Positions 9,698 through 18,040 of a stretch of 54,569 nucleotides of DNA are shown here, piece by piece. The translations under genes were made by a program, and so were the position numbers. The notes under the pieces were generated by a model. That model ran no database searches. It saw only the letters and a list, made by a program, of their open reading frames with translations, and was not told the origin of the DNA. Within the stretch, counting starts at the first letter, position 1. Each line of letters opens with the position of its first letter. Source of the stretch: Verrucomicrobium sp. (GTDB lineage Bacteria > Verrucomicrobiota > Verrucomicrobiia > Methylacidiphilales > UBA1321); the NCBI GenBank assembly GCA_017849585.1, contig JAFIGT010000037.1, forward strand, positions 1 through 54,569. Reading direction: 5' to 3'.

Positions 9698-10714
9698 ATG
9701 AAGATCGCCCTCGATGCGATGGGCGGGGATTTCGCCCCGGCCAATCCCGTTGCTGGCGCTGTAGCCGCCCTCAAGGAATACAAGGACGTCGAGCTAATCC
9801 TTGTAGGTGACGAGACGCGCCTGAATCACGAATTGAAGGAGCACAGCCGTGGCTCCTGGCAGGATCGCCTCTCCATCAAGCATGCCAGTGAAGTCATCGG
9901 CATGAGCGAAGGCGCGGTGGAAGGAGTCCGACGCAAGAAGGATTCCTCCATCAACCGCGCGGTGGAGCTCATCAAGGAAGGCAAAGCCGAAGCCATCGTT
10001 TCGGCGGGTCACACCGGCGCGTTGGTCGCCTCTGCCACAATCAAGCTGCGCACCTTGCCGGGTATTGACCGGCCCGGCCTCGCCACCATTCTCCCCACCG
10101 AACGCAACGTCTTTCTGCTCATCGACGGTGGCGCGAACATCGATGCGGCTCCCGAGCACCTCGTCGGCTATGCTGTCATGGGCTCGATCTACTCTCACGA
10201 AATTCTTGGCTACCCCAAGCCCCGCGTGGCCATCATGAGCATTGGCTCCGAGGCCGGCAAGGGCAACGATTTCACCCGCGAGACCTACAAGCTTTTGAGC
10301 ACTACCGACGTCATTAATTTCGTCGGCAACATCGAAGGTCACGCCCTCTTCAACGACCCCGTGGAAGTCGTCGTCTGCGACGGCTTCGTCGGCAATGTCG
10401 TGCTCAAGACGGCGGAAAGCCTCGCCACAGGTATTTTCTCGTGGCTCAAGCACGAGCTGAAAAAGAACCCCCTCCGGCAGGCGGGCGCTCTCATGGCCAA
10501 GGAAGCTTTCATGGCCATCCGCAAGAAGACCAACACCGAGGAATACGGCGGCGTGCCGCTCCTCGGCGTCAACGGTATCTGCATCAAGGCCCACGGCAAT
10601 TCCACCGCCAAGGCCATCAAGAACGCCATCCGCGTCGCTCGCGAATCCGTTTTGCAACAGGTCAATGGCCGTATTATCACAGCCATGTCCAAACTCCATG
10701 ACCATGAAAAATAG
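9698..10714 (+). CDS. plsX: Phosphate acyltransferase PlsX
   Basis: The 338 residues begin MKIALDAMGGDFAP, the PlsX hallmark, and continue with AIVSAGHTGALVASA, DGGANIDAAPEHLVGYAVMGS and VVCDGFVGNVVLKTAE. The enzyme converts acyl-ACP to acyl phosphate for phospholipid synthesis at the membrane surface. It lies between rpmF and fabH, and its 3' end overlaps the fabH start. Confidence 0.97.
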   Translation: MKIALDAMGGDFAPANPVAGAVAALKEYKDVELILVGDETRLNHELKEHSRGSWQDRLSIKHASEVIGMSEGAVEGVRRKKDSSINRAVELIKEGKAEAIVSAGHTGALVASATIKLRTLPGIDRPGLATILPTERNVFLLIDGGANIDAAPEHLVGYAVMGSIYSHEILGYPKPRVAIMSIGSEAGKGNDFTRETYKLLSTTDVINFVGNIEGHALFNDPVEVVVCDGFVGNVVLKTAESLATGIFSWLKHELKKNPLRQAGALMAKEAFMAIRKKTNTEEYGGVPLLGVNGICIKAHGNSTAKAIKNAIRVARESVLQQVNGRIITAMSKLHDHEK

Positions 10715-11723
10715 GCCTCATCCCCGTCCCTCTCACCCCCGCCGCAATGCTGCCATTGTCGGCACCGGGGCCTATCTTCCCGAGCGCGTGCTCACCAACG
10801 CCGAGTTGGAAAAAATGGTCGATACGACCAACGACTGGATTATTACCCGCACTGGCATCAGTGAACGCCGCATTGCCGCCGCCGACGAGTTCACCTCTGA
10901 CATGGGGGCTGCTGCCGCGCGCATGGCGATTGCCAAAGCCGGAATCTCCCCGACCGACATCGATCTCGTCATTCTCGCCACCAGTACGCCCGACACGATT
11001 TTCCCCTCCGCCGCCTGCCGCATTCAACACATGATCGGTGCCACCCGCGCCGCCGCGTTTGACCTGCAGGCCGCCTGTTCGGGCTTCCTTTACGGCATGA
11101 TCATTGCCGAGCAGTTCATCGCTTCGCACGCGCACGAAACCGTGCTCGTCATCGGCTCGGAAAAACTTTCTTCCATCGTCAACTGGGAAGACCGCAATAC
11201 CTGCGTGCTCTTCGGTGACGGAGCGGGCGCGGCCATCATGCAGGCGGCTCCCGAAGGCAAGCGCGGCTTGCTCGCCACAGACATGGGGTCGGACGGCGCG
11301 CAGACCGATATTCTCCACATGCCTGCTGGTGGTTGCCGTATGCCAATCACGCCCGAAGTGCTCGCGCAGAAAAAGAATAGCATCCACATGTCCGGCAAGG
11401 AAGTCTACCGCTACGCCGTCGGTGCGATGAACGCCTCGGCGGAACGTTCGCTGCAACTTTCCGGCCTCAGCGCGGCCGATCTGCAATGGGTGATCCCGCA
11501 CCAAGCCAATCTGCGCATCATCAGTTCCGTGACGGAACGACTCGGAGTGGGCATGGATCGCGTCATTCTCAATCTCGAGCGCTACGGCAATACCTCCGCC
11601 GCGTGCATCCCGATTGCGCTACACGAAAGCAGCGAATCCGGCAAGATCAAGGCCGGTGACAATCTCCTTCTCGTCGCCTTCGGTGGCGGCCTCACTTGGG
11701 CCAGCGCTGTGCTGGAATGGTAG
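10698..11723 (+). CDS. fabH: 3-oxoacyl-ACP synthase III (KAS III)
   Basis: The protein is 341 residues from the ATG at 10698; an ATG at 10704 is equally possible, and both lie inside the end of plsX. Conserved FabH features are NDWIITRTGISERRI near the N-terminus, the catalytic Cys in LQAACSGFLYG, the His in WVIPHQANLRI, and the Asn in YGNTSAACIPIAL. FabH condenses acetyl-CoA with malonyl-ACP to start fatty-acid elongation. An open frame extends back to 10665, but the extra residues do not resemble FabH. Confidence 0.95.
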   Translation: MTMKNRPHPRPSHPRRNAAIVGTGAYLPERVLTNAELEKMVDTTNDWIITRTGISERRIAAADEFTSDMGAAAARMAIAKAGISPTDIDLVILATSTPDTIFPSAACRIQHMIGATRAAAFDLQAACSGFLYGMIIAEQFIASHAHETVLVIGSEKLSSIVNWEDRNTCVLFGDGAGAAIMQAAPEGKRGLLATDMGSDGAQTDILHMPAGGCRMPITPEVLAQKKNSIHMSGKEVYRYAVGAMNASAERSLQLSGLSAADLQWVIPHQANLRIISSVTERLGVGMDRVILNLERYGNTSAACIPIALHESSESGKIKAGDNLLLVAFGGGLTWASAVLEW

Positions 11724-11734
11724 TGGAAAAGGCT

Positions 11735-12706
11735 CTAAGCTTTGCTTAAGAAGTAATTCCGCTGCTTTTCCGAGATGGGGAGTTCCAGCTTTTCCATCGC
11801 CATCAACAGGTCTTCCCAGACTTTGCGTTTTTCCAGGATGCTTTGATTGCGCAGCAGGTAGGACGGATGGTAAGTCGGCATCACCGGCGTGCCGCGAAAA
11901 TCCATGAACTTTCCCCGCAAACGACCAATCGACGTGCCTTGCTGGAACGGACCAAAAAGACCTTCCACGGCGGTGGCGCCGAGAGCGACCATCAGAGTCG
12001 GCTGGATAATTTCAATTTGCGCAAGAAGGTACGGCAGGCAGGTCTGCATCTCCGCCGGGGTTGGTTTGCGATTGCCGGTGGACCCTTTCGGCATATCAGG
12101 CCGACATTTCAAAACGTTCGCAATGTAGACCTGTTCGCGCGAGAGACCCATCGCCGCGATCATCTTGGTGAGCAGTTGACCTGCCGCGCCAACAAACGGC
12201 TCGCCCTGCTTGTCTTCATCTGCCCCCGGTGCTTCCCCGACGAACATCAATTTTGCTTCCGGATTGCCTACGCCGAACACCGTCTGCGTGCGCGTGGCGG
12301 CGAGGTGCGGACAGAGCTGGCACGGTCTCACCTTTTCCGCGAGATTCGCGAGCTTTTCGATGCGTGTGGAGCCGATGATCTCGATGGGGGGCGCTTCCAC
12401 TCCGGTGAATCGCGGCGGTAGCGGAGTCGCTTCGGGGCGTGGCGCGCGGACGGGAGTGGGGCTGGAAGTGCGGGCTGAAGCCGGGGCGGAAACTTGAGGC
12501 GTCGGCGCGGGGGATGTTCGCTGAACAGCAGGGGCTGAGGGAGTGGGAGCGGCGACCGGAGTTTTTGACGCGGGGGACGTGAGTGCGATGAAGGCGCGTT
12601 TCGCTTCCGCGCTGAGGCGCACGGAGGTCTGGCCACTTTCCCGTAAATTGCGGACGTATGCGCCGAGCGCTTCGCGCAAGGTCAGGGTGATGGGGGTATC
12701 AGACAT
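11735..12706 (-). CDS. Family 4 (iron-sulfur) uracil-DNA glycosylase
   Basis: The protein has 323 residues. The C-terminal ~200 are a type 4/5 [11 protein letters not shown], the active-site motif [22 protein letters not shown] and the second motif HPSYLLRN. The cysteines in CxxC, KCRP and TCLP fit the 4Fe-4S cluster ligands. It removes uracil from DNA in base-excision repair. Residues ~45-105 are a long Pro/Ala/Thr-rich low-complexity linker after a short helical N-terminus, making the protein about 100 residues longer than typical family members. It lies 8 bases downstream of rluD on the same strand. Confidence 0.9.
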   Translation of the reverse strand: MSDTPITLTLREALGAYVRNLRESGQTSVRLSAEAKRAFIALTSPASKTPVAAPTPSAPAVQRTSPAPTPQVSAPASARTSSPTPVRAPRPEATPLPPRFTGVEAPPIEIIGSTRIEKLANLAEKVRPCQLCPHLAATRTQTVFGVGNPEAKLMFVGEAPGADEDKQGEPFVGAAGQLLTKMIAAMGLSREQVYIANVLKCRPDMPKGSTGNRKPTPAEMQTCLPYLLAQIEIIQPTLMVALGATAVEGLFGPFQQGTSIGRLRGKFMDFRGTPVMPTYHPSYLLRNQSILEKRKVWEDLLMAMEKLELPISEKQRNYFLSKA

Positions 12707-12714
12707 TGGGAAAA

Positions 12715-13653
12715 TTATTTTTTAGCGAGTTGATCCAACGCGCGGATGAGTTCCTGGAAATCTTCGGGGAGTGGCGCGGAGAATTCAACTTTTTTCCCGG
12801 TGATCGGATGCTTAAAAGAGAGCCGGGCCGCGTGCAGCATCTGACGCGCTGGCTTGGGCAGGCCATCGCCATTCCATGCGCGGCTGTACAAGCTATCTCC
12901 GAGGATGGGGTGGCCGAGGTTGGAGAGATGGACGCGGATCTGGTGGGTGCGGCCGGTGTGCAGATGGCATTCGACGAGGGCAGCTTGTGGCCATTGTTTT
13001 TGTACGACGTAATCGGTGTGGGCTTCACGCCCGGACGCCACCACGGCCATTTTCTTGCGTGCGACGGGATGGCGGCCAATCGGCTCGAGACACTTTCCGG
13101 ACGCGCGGCGGAATTGTCCCCGGGCGAGGGCCAGATAGATTTTGGTGATCTCGCGGTTCTGGAACTGGACGCCGAGCGATTCATGTGCGGCATTGGTCTT
13201 GGCTACGACGAGCAGCCCGCTGGTGTCTTTGTCGAGGCGATGCACGATGCCGAGCCGCTCCGCTCCGCCGTGGGAGGAGAGTTCCTCGCCGCAATGATGG
13301 AGCAATCCATGGACGAGCGTTCCGGTGTGGTGACCCGCTGCGGGATGGACCACGAGCCCTGGTGGCTTATTGATCACCAGCAACGATTTATCCTCGAAGA
13401 TCACCTCAAGGGGAATGTCTTCGGCCTGCATATCGGGGAGCGATGGCATCGGTTCGTCGTCCACGGTGATGCAGTCGCCGGGACGGAGCTTGTAATTGGC
13501 CACAAGTCGTTCGCGCGCTGGGGCGAGTTGGACGCGCCCCCCCTTGATCATCGCCTGCACCTGGCTGCGGGAACGACCGAGGGCTTCGGTCAAAAAGACG
13601 TCGAGTCTCTGGCCGCGGGCGGTGTCGATGGCTTCTCCGGAAAATTCCTTCAT
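12715..13653 (-). CDS. rluD: 23S rRNA pseudouridine synthase, RluD/RluA family
   Basis: The protein is 312 residues from the ATG at 13653 (MKEFSGEAI). The frame is open a further 74 codons upstream, but that part overlaps the divergent kinase gene and has no family likeness. An N-terminal S4 RNA-binding domain (RLDVFLTEALGRSRSQVQAMIKGG) precedes the catalytic domain with HRLDKDTSGLLVVAK, whose Asp is the nucleophile, and RTHQIRVHLSNLGHPILGD. RluD modifies helix 69 of 23S rRNA; RluC or another RluA-type specificity cannot be excluded by reading alone. Confidence 0.9.
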   Translation of the reverse strand: MKEFSGEAIDTARGQRLDVFLTEALGRSRSQVQAMIKGGRVQLAPARERLVANYKLRPGDCITVDDEPMPSLPDMQAEDIPLEVIFEDKSLLVINKPPGLVVHPAAGHHTGTLVHGLLHHCGEELSSHGGAERLGIVHRLDKDTSGLLVVAKTNAAHESLGVQFQNREITKIYLALARGQFRRASGKCLEPIGRHPVARKKMAVVASGREAHTDYVVQKQWPQAALVECHLHTGRTHQIRVHLSNLGHPILGDSLYSRAWNGDGLPKPARQMLHAARLSFKHPITGKKVEFSAPLPEDFQELIRALDQLAKK

Positions 13654-13744
13654 GGGATTAAAACGAAGCGTAGCAATAAATTGACGCCGCTGGAACAGAT
13701 AAACCCATTGCCATTCTTGCTGCGCATTGTTAACATGCCTGCAC

Positions 13745-14908
13745 ATGAGCGGCGATGTTTCTGAAGTGGAGCATGTCATCGGGTGTCCGACGTGCCAAAA
13801 GGAGATCAATGTCACAGGGTTTGAGCCGGGAGACCTGATCAATTGTCCCCATTGCGGGCACGAATTTACGGTCACGCGTCAATTCGGACATTACCTTCTT
13901 CAAAAACAAATCGGCGCGGGCGGCATGGGTGCCGTCTATCTCGGCACCGACCTGAAGCTCAATCGCGTGGTGGCCATTAAACTCCTGAAACCGGAGTTGT
14001 GCGCGGACCAGAAGTTTCTCAGCACCTTCCTGCGCGAAGCGGAGATCACCGCTTCGTTGAATCATCCGAACATCGTTCAGGTGTATGCCTTCGGCCAGGA
14101 GGGGGAGAATTATTATCTCGTCATGGAGCATATCTCCGGCGGGACTCTCGATGACAAGATTGTCAAAAACGGACGCATCACCGAGCTTGAAGGCTTGGAG
14201 ATCGGCATCGCCGTTTCGGCGGGACTCGATTTTGCGCATCAGCGTGGGCTGATCCATCGAGACATCAAGCCGGGCAATATTCTTTTCGGCACGAACAACA
14301 CGCCGAAGGTGGTGGACTTCGGTCTCTCGCTGTCGCATGACACGACGGACCAGTTTGCCGGGGAAATCTGGGGCACGCCTTATTACGTCGCGCCCGAGAA
14401 ACTGGAGAATCAGCCGGAAGATTTCCGCAGCGATATGTACAGTCTCGGCACGACGCTCTTTCACGCCATGGCGGGTCGTCCGCCGTATGAAGCGGAAGAT
14501 CCGACTGAGGTGGCGATGAAGCATCTCAGCGGCAAGATTGTTTCTCTGAAGGCGTTTGTCCCCACCATTTCCAGCCAGACGGCGTTCGCCATCAGCAAGT
14601 CCATCGCGCGCTATCCGAAGGATCGCTACGAATCGTACGAAGAATTCATCAGCCAGCTGGAAGATGCGAAACGTCGCTTGCAGGAAAGCGGCGGCAAAGC
14701 GGAAGTCTCCGAGCCGGTGGCGATTGTGGAAACGGCGGAAGAGAGCAAGTCGTCCCTCTACATCATTATTGCCGTCGTGGTCCTCATCATCGGATTGACC
14801 GGGGCGCTCTACTTTTTCCGCGGCAGTTTGTTCAAGGAAAAGAACGCCGTGGCGGAAGAGTTGCAAGGCTACGATCCGAGCGCGGCAAAGCCGAAGCAGA
14901 AGAGGTAG
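13745..14908 (+). CDS. Membrane-anchored Ser/Thr protein kinase with N-terminal zinc ribbon
   Basis: The protein is 387 residues from the ATG at 13745. Residues 14-37 hold two CxxC pairs (CPTC, CPHC), a zinc-ribbon module. The Hanks-type kinase domain follows (about 48-315): the glycine loop GAGGMGAVYLG, Lys79 in VAIKLL, HRDIKPGNILF with catalytic Asp173, DFG at 191, and TPYYVAPEKL with the APE motif. All catalytic residues are present. One transmembrane helix lies at about residues 338-358 with a short tail beyond it. The kinase is presumably cytoplasmic and tethered to the inner membrane; targets are unknown. The next gene, 23 bases on, encodes an exported peptidase-like protein. Confidence 0.92.
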   Translation: MSGDVSEVEHVIGCPTCQKEINVTGFEPGDLINCPHCGHEFTVTRQFGHYLLQKQIGAGGMGAVYLGTDLKLNRVVAIKLLKPELCADQKFLSTFLREAEITASLNHPNIVQVYAFGQEGENYYLVMEHISGGTLDDKIVKNGRITELEGLEIGIAVSAGLDFAHQRGLIHRDIKPGNILFGTNNTPKVVDFGLSLSHDTTDQFAGEIWGTPYYVAPEKLENQPEDFRSDMYSLGTTLFHAMAGRPPYEAEDPTEVAMKHLSGKIVSLKAFVPTISSQTAFAISKSIARYPKDRYESYEEFISQLEDAKRRLQESGGKAEVSEPVAIVETAEESKSSLYIIIAVVVLIIGLTGALYFFRGSLFKEKNAVAEELQGYDPSAAKPKQKR

Positions 14909-14931
14909 CGTCTCAATACGGGGGGGATGGA

Positions 14932-15771
14932 ATGAGGGGACGCGATTTATGGTTTGGGATCATTACCCGGTGGGGTCTGCTGCTATTTACTTTTGGATCC
15001 GTGACTGGATCTGCCGCGATGCTGTCGGTGAATCTACCGGCTTCCAATTACGGAAATCTCAATCAGCACGACATGTCTGTATACCCTACCATGGCTTGTG
15101 GTCCCGCCTCTGTGGTTAACACTCTCTACTATTTACAAACGGCTAATTCAGCTCTCTACGGAAATTCATTAGTCCCTAACAGCAGTTATGCTGGCTTAAA
15201 ATCACTAGGGAATACTCTGGCTGGTGCCAGTTACATGCAGACCGATTCTACCAATGGTACTTGGCATGACACTCTGATGTGGGAAACGGCGGACTATATT
15301 GAAAGCGTATCTGCCGGACACACTCTGTACGCAGCTCAGGACTATTGGAGTTGGATTCATCGGACACGTCCTGCCTGGATGACCTATCAATCTCCAACAT
15401 GGAATTTCATTTACCAATCGCTGGTTGCTGGGAGCGGTTTGGAAATCTTGCTAACCTATCATGCGGGCGGCGGTCATTTTGTTAGTGTGAATGGTTTTTC
15501 TTGGAATGACATTGATACTGATGGGCTTATCGATAGCAGTGAAAATGCATACTTAAATTTTATCAATCCTTGGACTGGATCGAGTGAAAGTACGCACATT
15601 TGGCAGACGGTGGCCAATGGAGTGATTGAGACCGATTATTCCAATAGCTGGGTGAGTTCAGCGTTTAGCCTGACGGCGGTTCCCGAACCCAGTGCGGTGC
15701 TTTTGTTTGGATTGGGACTCGTCATTATTTTATGGAGGTTGCAACGAGCGGCCTTCGAGCGTGAGTCGTAG
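14932..15771 (+). CDS. Exported PEP-CTERM protein with C39-like cysteine-peptidase fold
   Basis: The 279-residue protein has a signal peptide (hydrophobic, about residues 10-29) and a C-terminal PEP-CTERM tail: VPEP at 250-253, a hydrophobic helix, then Arg residues. Between them YPTMACGPASVVN (Cys56), AGGGHFVSVNGF (His182) and LNFINPW (Asn212) reproduce the order Cys-His-Asn and the context of C39-type papain-fold domains. It is likely to be secreted and sorted by an exosortase encoded elsewhere. Whether it cleaves anything is unproven. The gene is AT-rich against its neighbours (one 60-base line, 15121-15180, counts 23 G+C), suggesting transfer or special surface-gene composition. A GGGGGG run provides the ribosome-binding site. 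Confidence 0.75.
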   Translation: MRGRDLWFGIITRWGLLLFTFGSVTGSAAMLSVNLPASNYGNLNQHDMSVYPTMACGPASVVNTLYYLQTANSALYGNSLVPNSSYAGLKSLGNTLAGASYMQTDSTNGTWHDTLMWETADYIESVSAGHTLYAAQDYWSWIHRTRPAWMTYQSPTWNFIYQSLVAGSGLEILLTYHAGGGHFVSVNGFSWNDIDTDGLIDSSENAYLNFINPWTGSSESTHIWQTVANGVIETDYSNSWVSSAFSLTAVPEPSAVLLFGLGLVIILWRLQRAAFERES

Positions 15772-15774
15772 AGA

Positions 15775-17742
15775 TTATCTTCTCCTAAGCAAGCGATCCT
15801 TGGTTTCCTGCGGGAGGTTGGAGGCATTGACCCAGGCGGTGGCGGCTTCGGGATTGGATCGCATCCATGTGCGGGCCACTTGCTGGATGCTTTGGTTGCG
15901 GGCATTTGGGTCGGAAATGCTGGAGGCCCATTGAATCGCATTTTCCGGGTCTTGGTCGGCGACGCGGCGGGAGAAATTGCTGACGGCGGAATCGCGTGAG
16001 GCGCCCGCGGGCAGGCTGCCGAGCCAGAGCGACGCTTTGTATGGATCGTTTTCCACCCAGTTGTTTACGATGGAATTGAGCGCGCTCGTGCGGGCTTTTC
16101 CCTCGGGGAGCGAGTTGGCCCAAGTTGACGCGGCGACCACATCGTTTTGCGCCCATTGGCTGGCCACGGAACCGGCGGCGCGCTCGCGATCGCTCTCGCG
16201 GAGATTGCTGACATAGTTCGCGGCCGCCTTGGGATCTTGTTGCGCCCAGCCGTCGACGAGGCTGCCGATCATGCTCAACTTTGCTTTGCCTTCGGGCAGG
16301 TTTTGGGCATAGGCGAGCCCGGCTTTGGGATCGTTGCGTGCCCATTGGTAGGCGATGCTGCCCATGAGTTTGTTCTGCATTTCCTCCGAGCCCTTGGTCA
16401 TCAGGAAATCGGCGGCGGCCTTGGGGTCTTGCTGGGCCCATTGTCCGGCGATTTGGCTGATGGCGCTGTCTTGCGCTTTGCCGGCGGGAAGTTTTTGCGC
16501 CCAATTCATCGCCTCCTGCACATCTGCGCGCGCCATCTGGAAGGTGATGTGATTGACCGCTTCGTTTTGCGCGGCGCCGGGTTCCATGGTCAGGATGAAA
16601 TTGGCCGCTGCTTTGGGATCGCTCTGGCTCCAGCTCGAGAGCGCGTTGTTGAGCGCCTGCCGTTGGGCCTGTCCCTCGGGCAGTTGCTGCGCCCAGCGCA
16701 AGGCCCCTTGCGGATCATTTTGCGCCCACGCGGAAGCGATGGATGAAATGGCCCGGTTTTGTCCTTGGCCGGGTTCGAGTTTGGCCGCGTACTGTGCGGC
16801 GGCTTGGGGATCGCGTTGGGCCCAGCCCATCACGATCGATTCCATCGCGGTATTGCGGTCGGCGGGCGTGGCGAGCGTCTGCGCCCAGTTGAGCGCGGCT
16901 TGATTGTCGCTTTGCGCCCAGATGGAGGCCACGGAACGCAGCGCATTTTCCTTGCCTGGACCGGTGGCCAGTTGCATGGCGTAATCGGCGGCTTTCTTCG
17001 GGTCATTCTGCGCCATGGAGCTGAAGAGGCCGTAGGAGACGTTCTGGAATTCCGCGGGTGAGAGGTTGGCTTTGGCCAGTTGCAGCGCCTTGTCCGCATC
17101 GGTGCGGCCGAGCGTGAAAATGGCGGAGAACATGGCCTGCTGCTTCGCCTGGCCGGGTGGCATTTTGCCGATGTACTGGAGTGCCGCTTCCGGTTCCTTG
17201 CTCGCCCACGACGCAAGCGCGGAGGCGGTGGCCCACATTTTGGTCTGGTTGTCGGGAAGGTTTTGCGCGTAGGCGAGTGCGGCTTGCGGGTCGAGTTGCG
17301 CCCAGCGATTGACCAGCATGGTGAGCATCATGCGCGACTGCTGGTTTTTGGCTGCGGGTAAATCCTCGAGTGTTTTTTTGACCGTGTCGGCATCCAGATT
17401 TTGCGCGAGCTGCATCATCGCGAGGTACTGCTTCTGCGGATCTTTTTCCGCGAGGGCGTCCTGCAGTTTTTTCTTCAGCTCCTCGGGCGAGAGTGGTTTG
17501 GCCGGGGTGGTTGATTTTTCGTCGCTGGTCCACGCGGGTGTTTCGCCGGTCTTGATGGCGGAGGCGAGTTCCGCTGGCGTGGCGGGAGCGGGAGGTGTTG
17601 CCGACGCGGAGGTGGCGGGTGTCTGGAGCGCGGCGTGTTTGAGGCCGCGTTCAAAGCCCACGGTCTGTCCCCAGAAAAAGCCTCCCGCCAGGCATCCGGT
17701 GGCGATGACGATGAGGCCGATCGTCCATTTGACCATGGTCAT
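15775..17742 (-). CDS. Membrane-anchored or secreted helical-repeat protein (WAQ-DPxAA repeats)
   Basis: The protein is 655 residues from the ATG at 17742; an ATG at 17736 is the alternative. A single N-terminal hydrophobic segment (VKWTIGLIVIATGCLAGGFF) anchors or exports it. An Ala/Pro/Thr linker follows, and then from about residue 95 to the end come some 16 degenerate helical repeats of about 30-33 residues. Their consensus is roughly WAQxDPxAAxxYAxxLPxGxxxxxA. This resembles TPR/HEAT-like solenoids common in Verrucomicrobiota and Planctomycetota exported proteins. No catalytic motif is visible; a protein-binding scaffold is the natural guess. It converges on the PEP-CTERM gene with only 3 bases between stops. 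Confidence 0.75.
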   Translation of the reverse strand: MTMVKWTIGLIVIATGCLAGGFFWGQTVGFERGLKHAALQTPATSASATPPAPATPAELASAIKTGETPAWTSDEKSTTPAKPLSPEELKKKLQDALAEKDPQKQYLAMMQLAQNLDADTVKKTLEDLPAAKNQQSRMMLTMLVNRWAQLDPQAALAYAQNLPDNQTKMWATASALASWASKEPEAALQYIGKMPPGQAKQQAMFSAIFTLGRTDADKALQLAKANLSPAEFQNVSYGLFSSMAQNDPKKAADYAMQLATGPGKENALRSVASIWAQSDNQAALNWAQTLATPADRNTAMESIVMGWAQRDPQAAAQYAAKLEPGQGQNRAISSIASAWAQNDPQGALRWAQQLPEGQAQRQALNNALSSWSQSDPKAAANFILTMEPGAAQNEAVNHITFQMARADVQEAMNWAQKLPAGKAQDSAISQIAGQWAQQDPKAAADFLMTKGSEEMQNKLMGSIAYQWARNDPKAGLAYAQNLPEGKAKLSMIGSLVDGWAQQDPKAAANYVSNLRESDRERAAGSVASQWAQNDVVAASTWANSLPEGKARTSALNSIVNNWVENDPYKASLWLGSLPAGASRDSAVSNFSRRVADQDPENAIQWASSISDPNARNQSIQQVARTWMRSNPEAATAWVNASNLPQETKDRLLRRR

Positions 17743-17806
17743 GATGTAGCAAGAAGAGCGGGAGTTTGCAATCAAGGCCGTGTGGGAGAATCTGGCGTCG
17801 CGTGCG

Positions 17807-18020
17807 AAAAAAAGAGCGTCGACAAAGGGCTACAAGAATCGACCGACTCTGTTGGGTGTCGCGGTTGCTGTCGTCGGGACCGTTCAAGCATCCGATTTGA
17901 GGGTTCACCGGGGCAGAGGCTGGGCATGCCACAAGTTATAGCACAGAAACGCGAAGGGTGTTTGCGTTAGGTTGGCTACGTTTGTTAGGTGTGCGAGATT
18001 TTGCTGCCGAAGGCAGCAAA
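17807..18020 (+). repeat. Dispersed intergenic repeat, copy A
   Basis: About 210 bases are shared with copy B (37967-38166) at high identity and near-constant spacing. The shared part starts with an A-run plus GAGCGTCGACAAAGGGC and includes a ACAAGTTATAGCACAGAAAC block. It ends in two 18-base direct units, GTTAGGTTGGCTACGTTT and GTTAGGTGTGCGAGATTT. Copy A then adds a perfect hairpin, TTTTGCTGCC / GGCAGCAAAA, with loop GAA. It fills most of the 298-base gap between the helical-repeat gene and the L,D-transpeptidase gene. I see no protein-coding potential. Confidence 0.85.
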
Positions 18021-18040
18021 AAGTACGAGGTGCTGAGTTG

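Noticed and set aside
11724-11734. Terminator between fabH and the UDG gene
   Set aside because: Only 11 bases separate the stops and I found no strong hairpin spanning them.
13654-13875. A 74-codon upstream extension of rluD
   Set aside because: It overlaps the start of the divergent kinase gene and precedes the conserved S4 domain with sequence that looks non-coding.
17807-17932. A peptide shared between two places (QQSRSILVALCRRSFF on the minus strand)
   Set aside because: It arises from the dispersed DNA repeat. The frames on either side differ between copies and have no start or length in common, so it is not a protein family.
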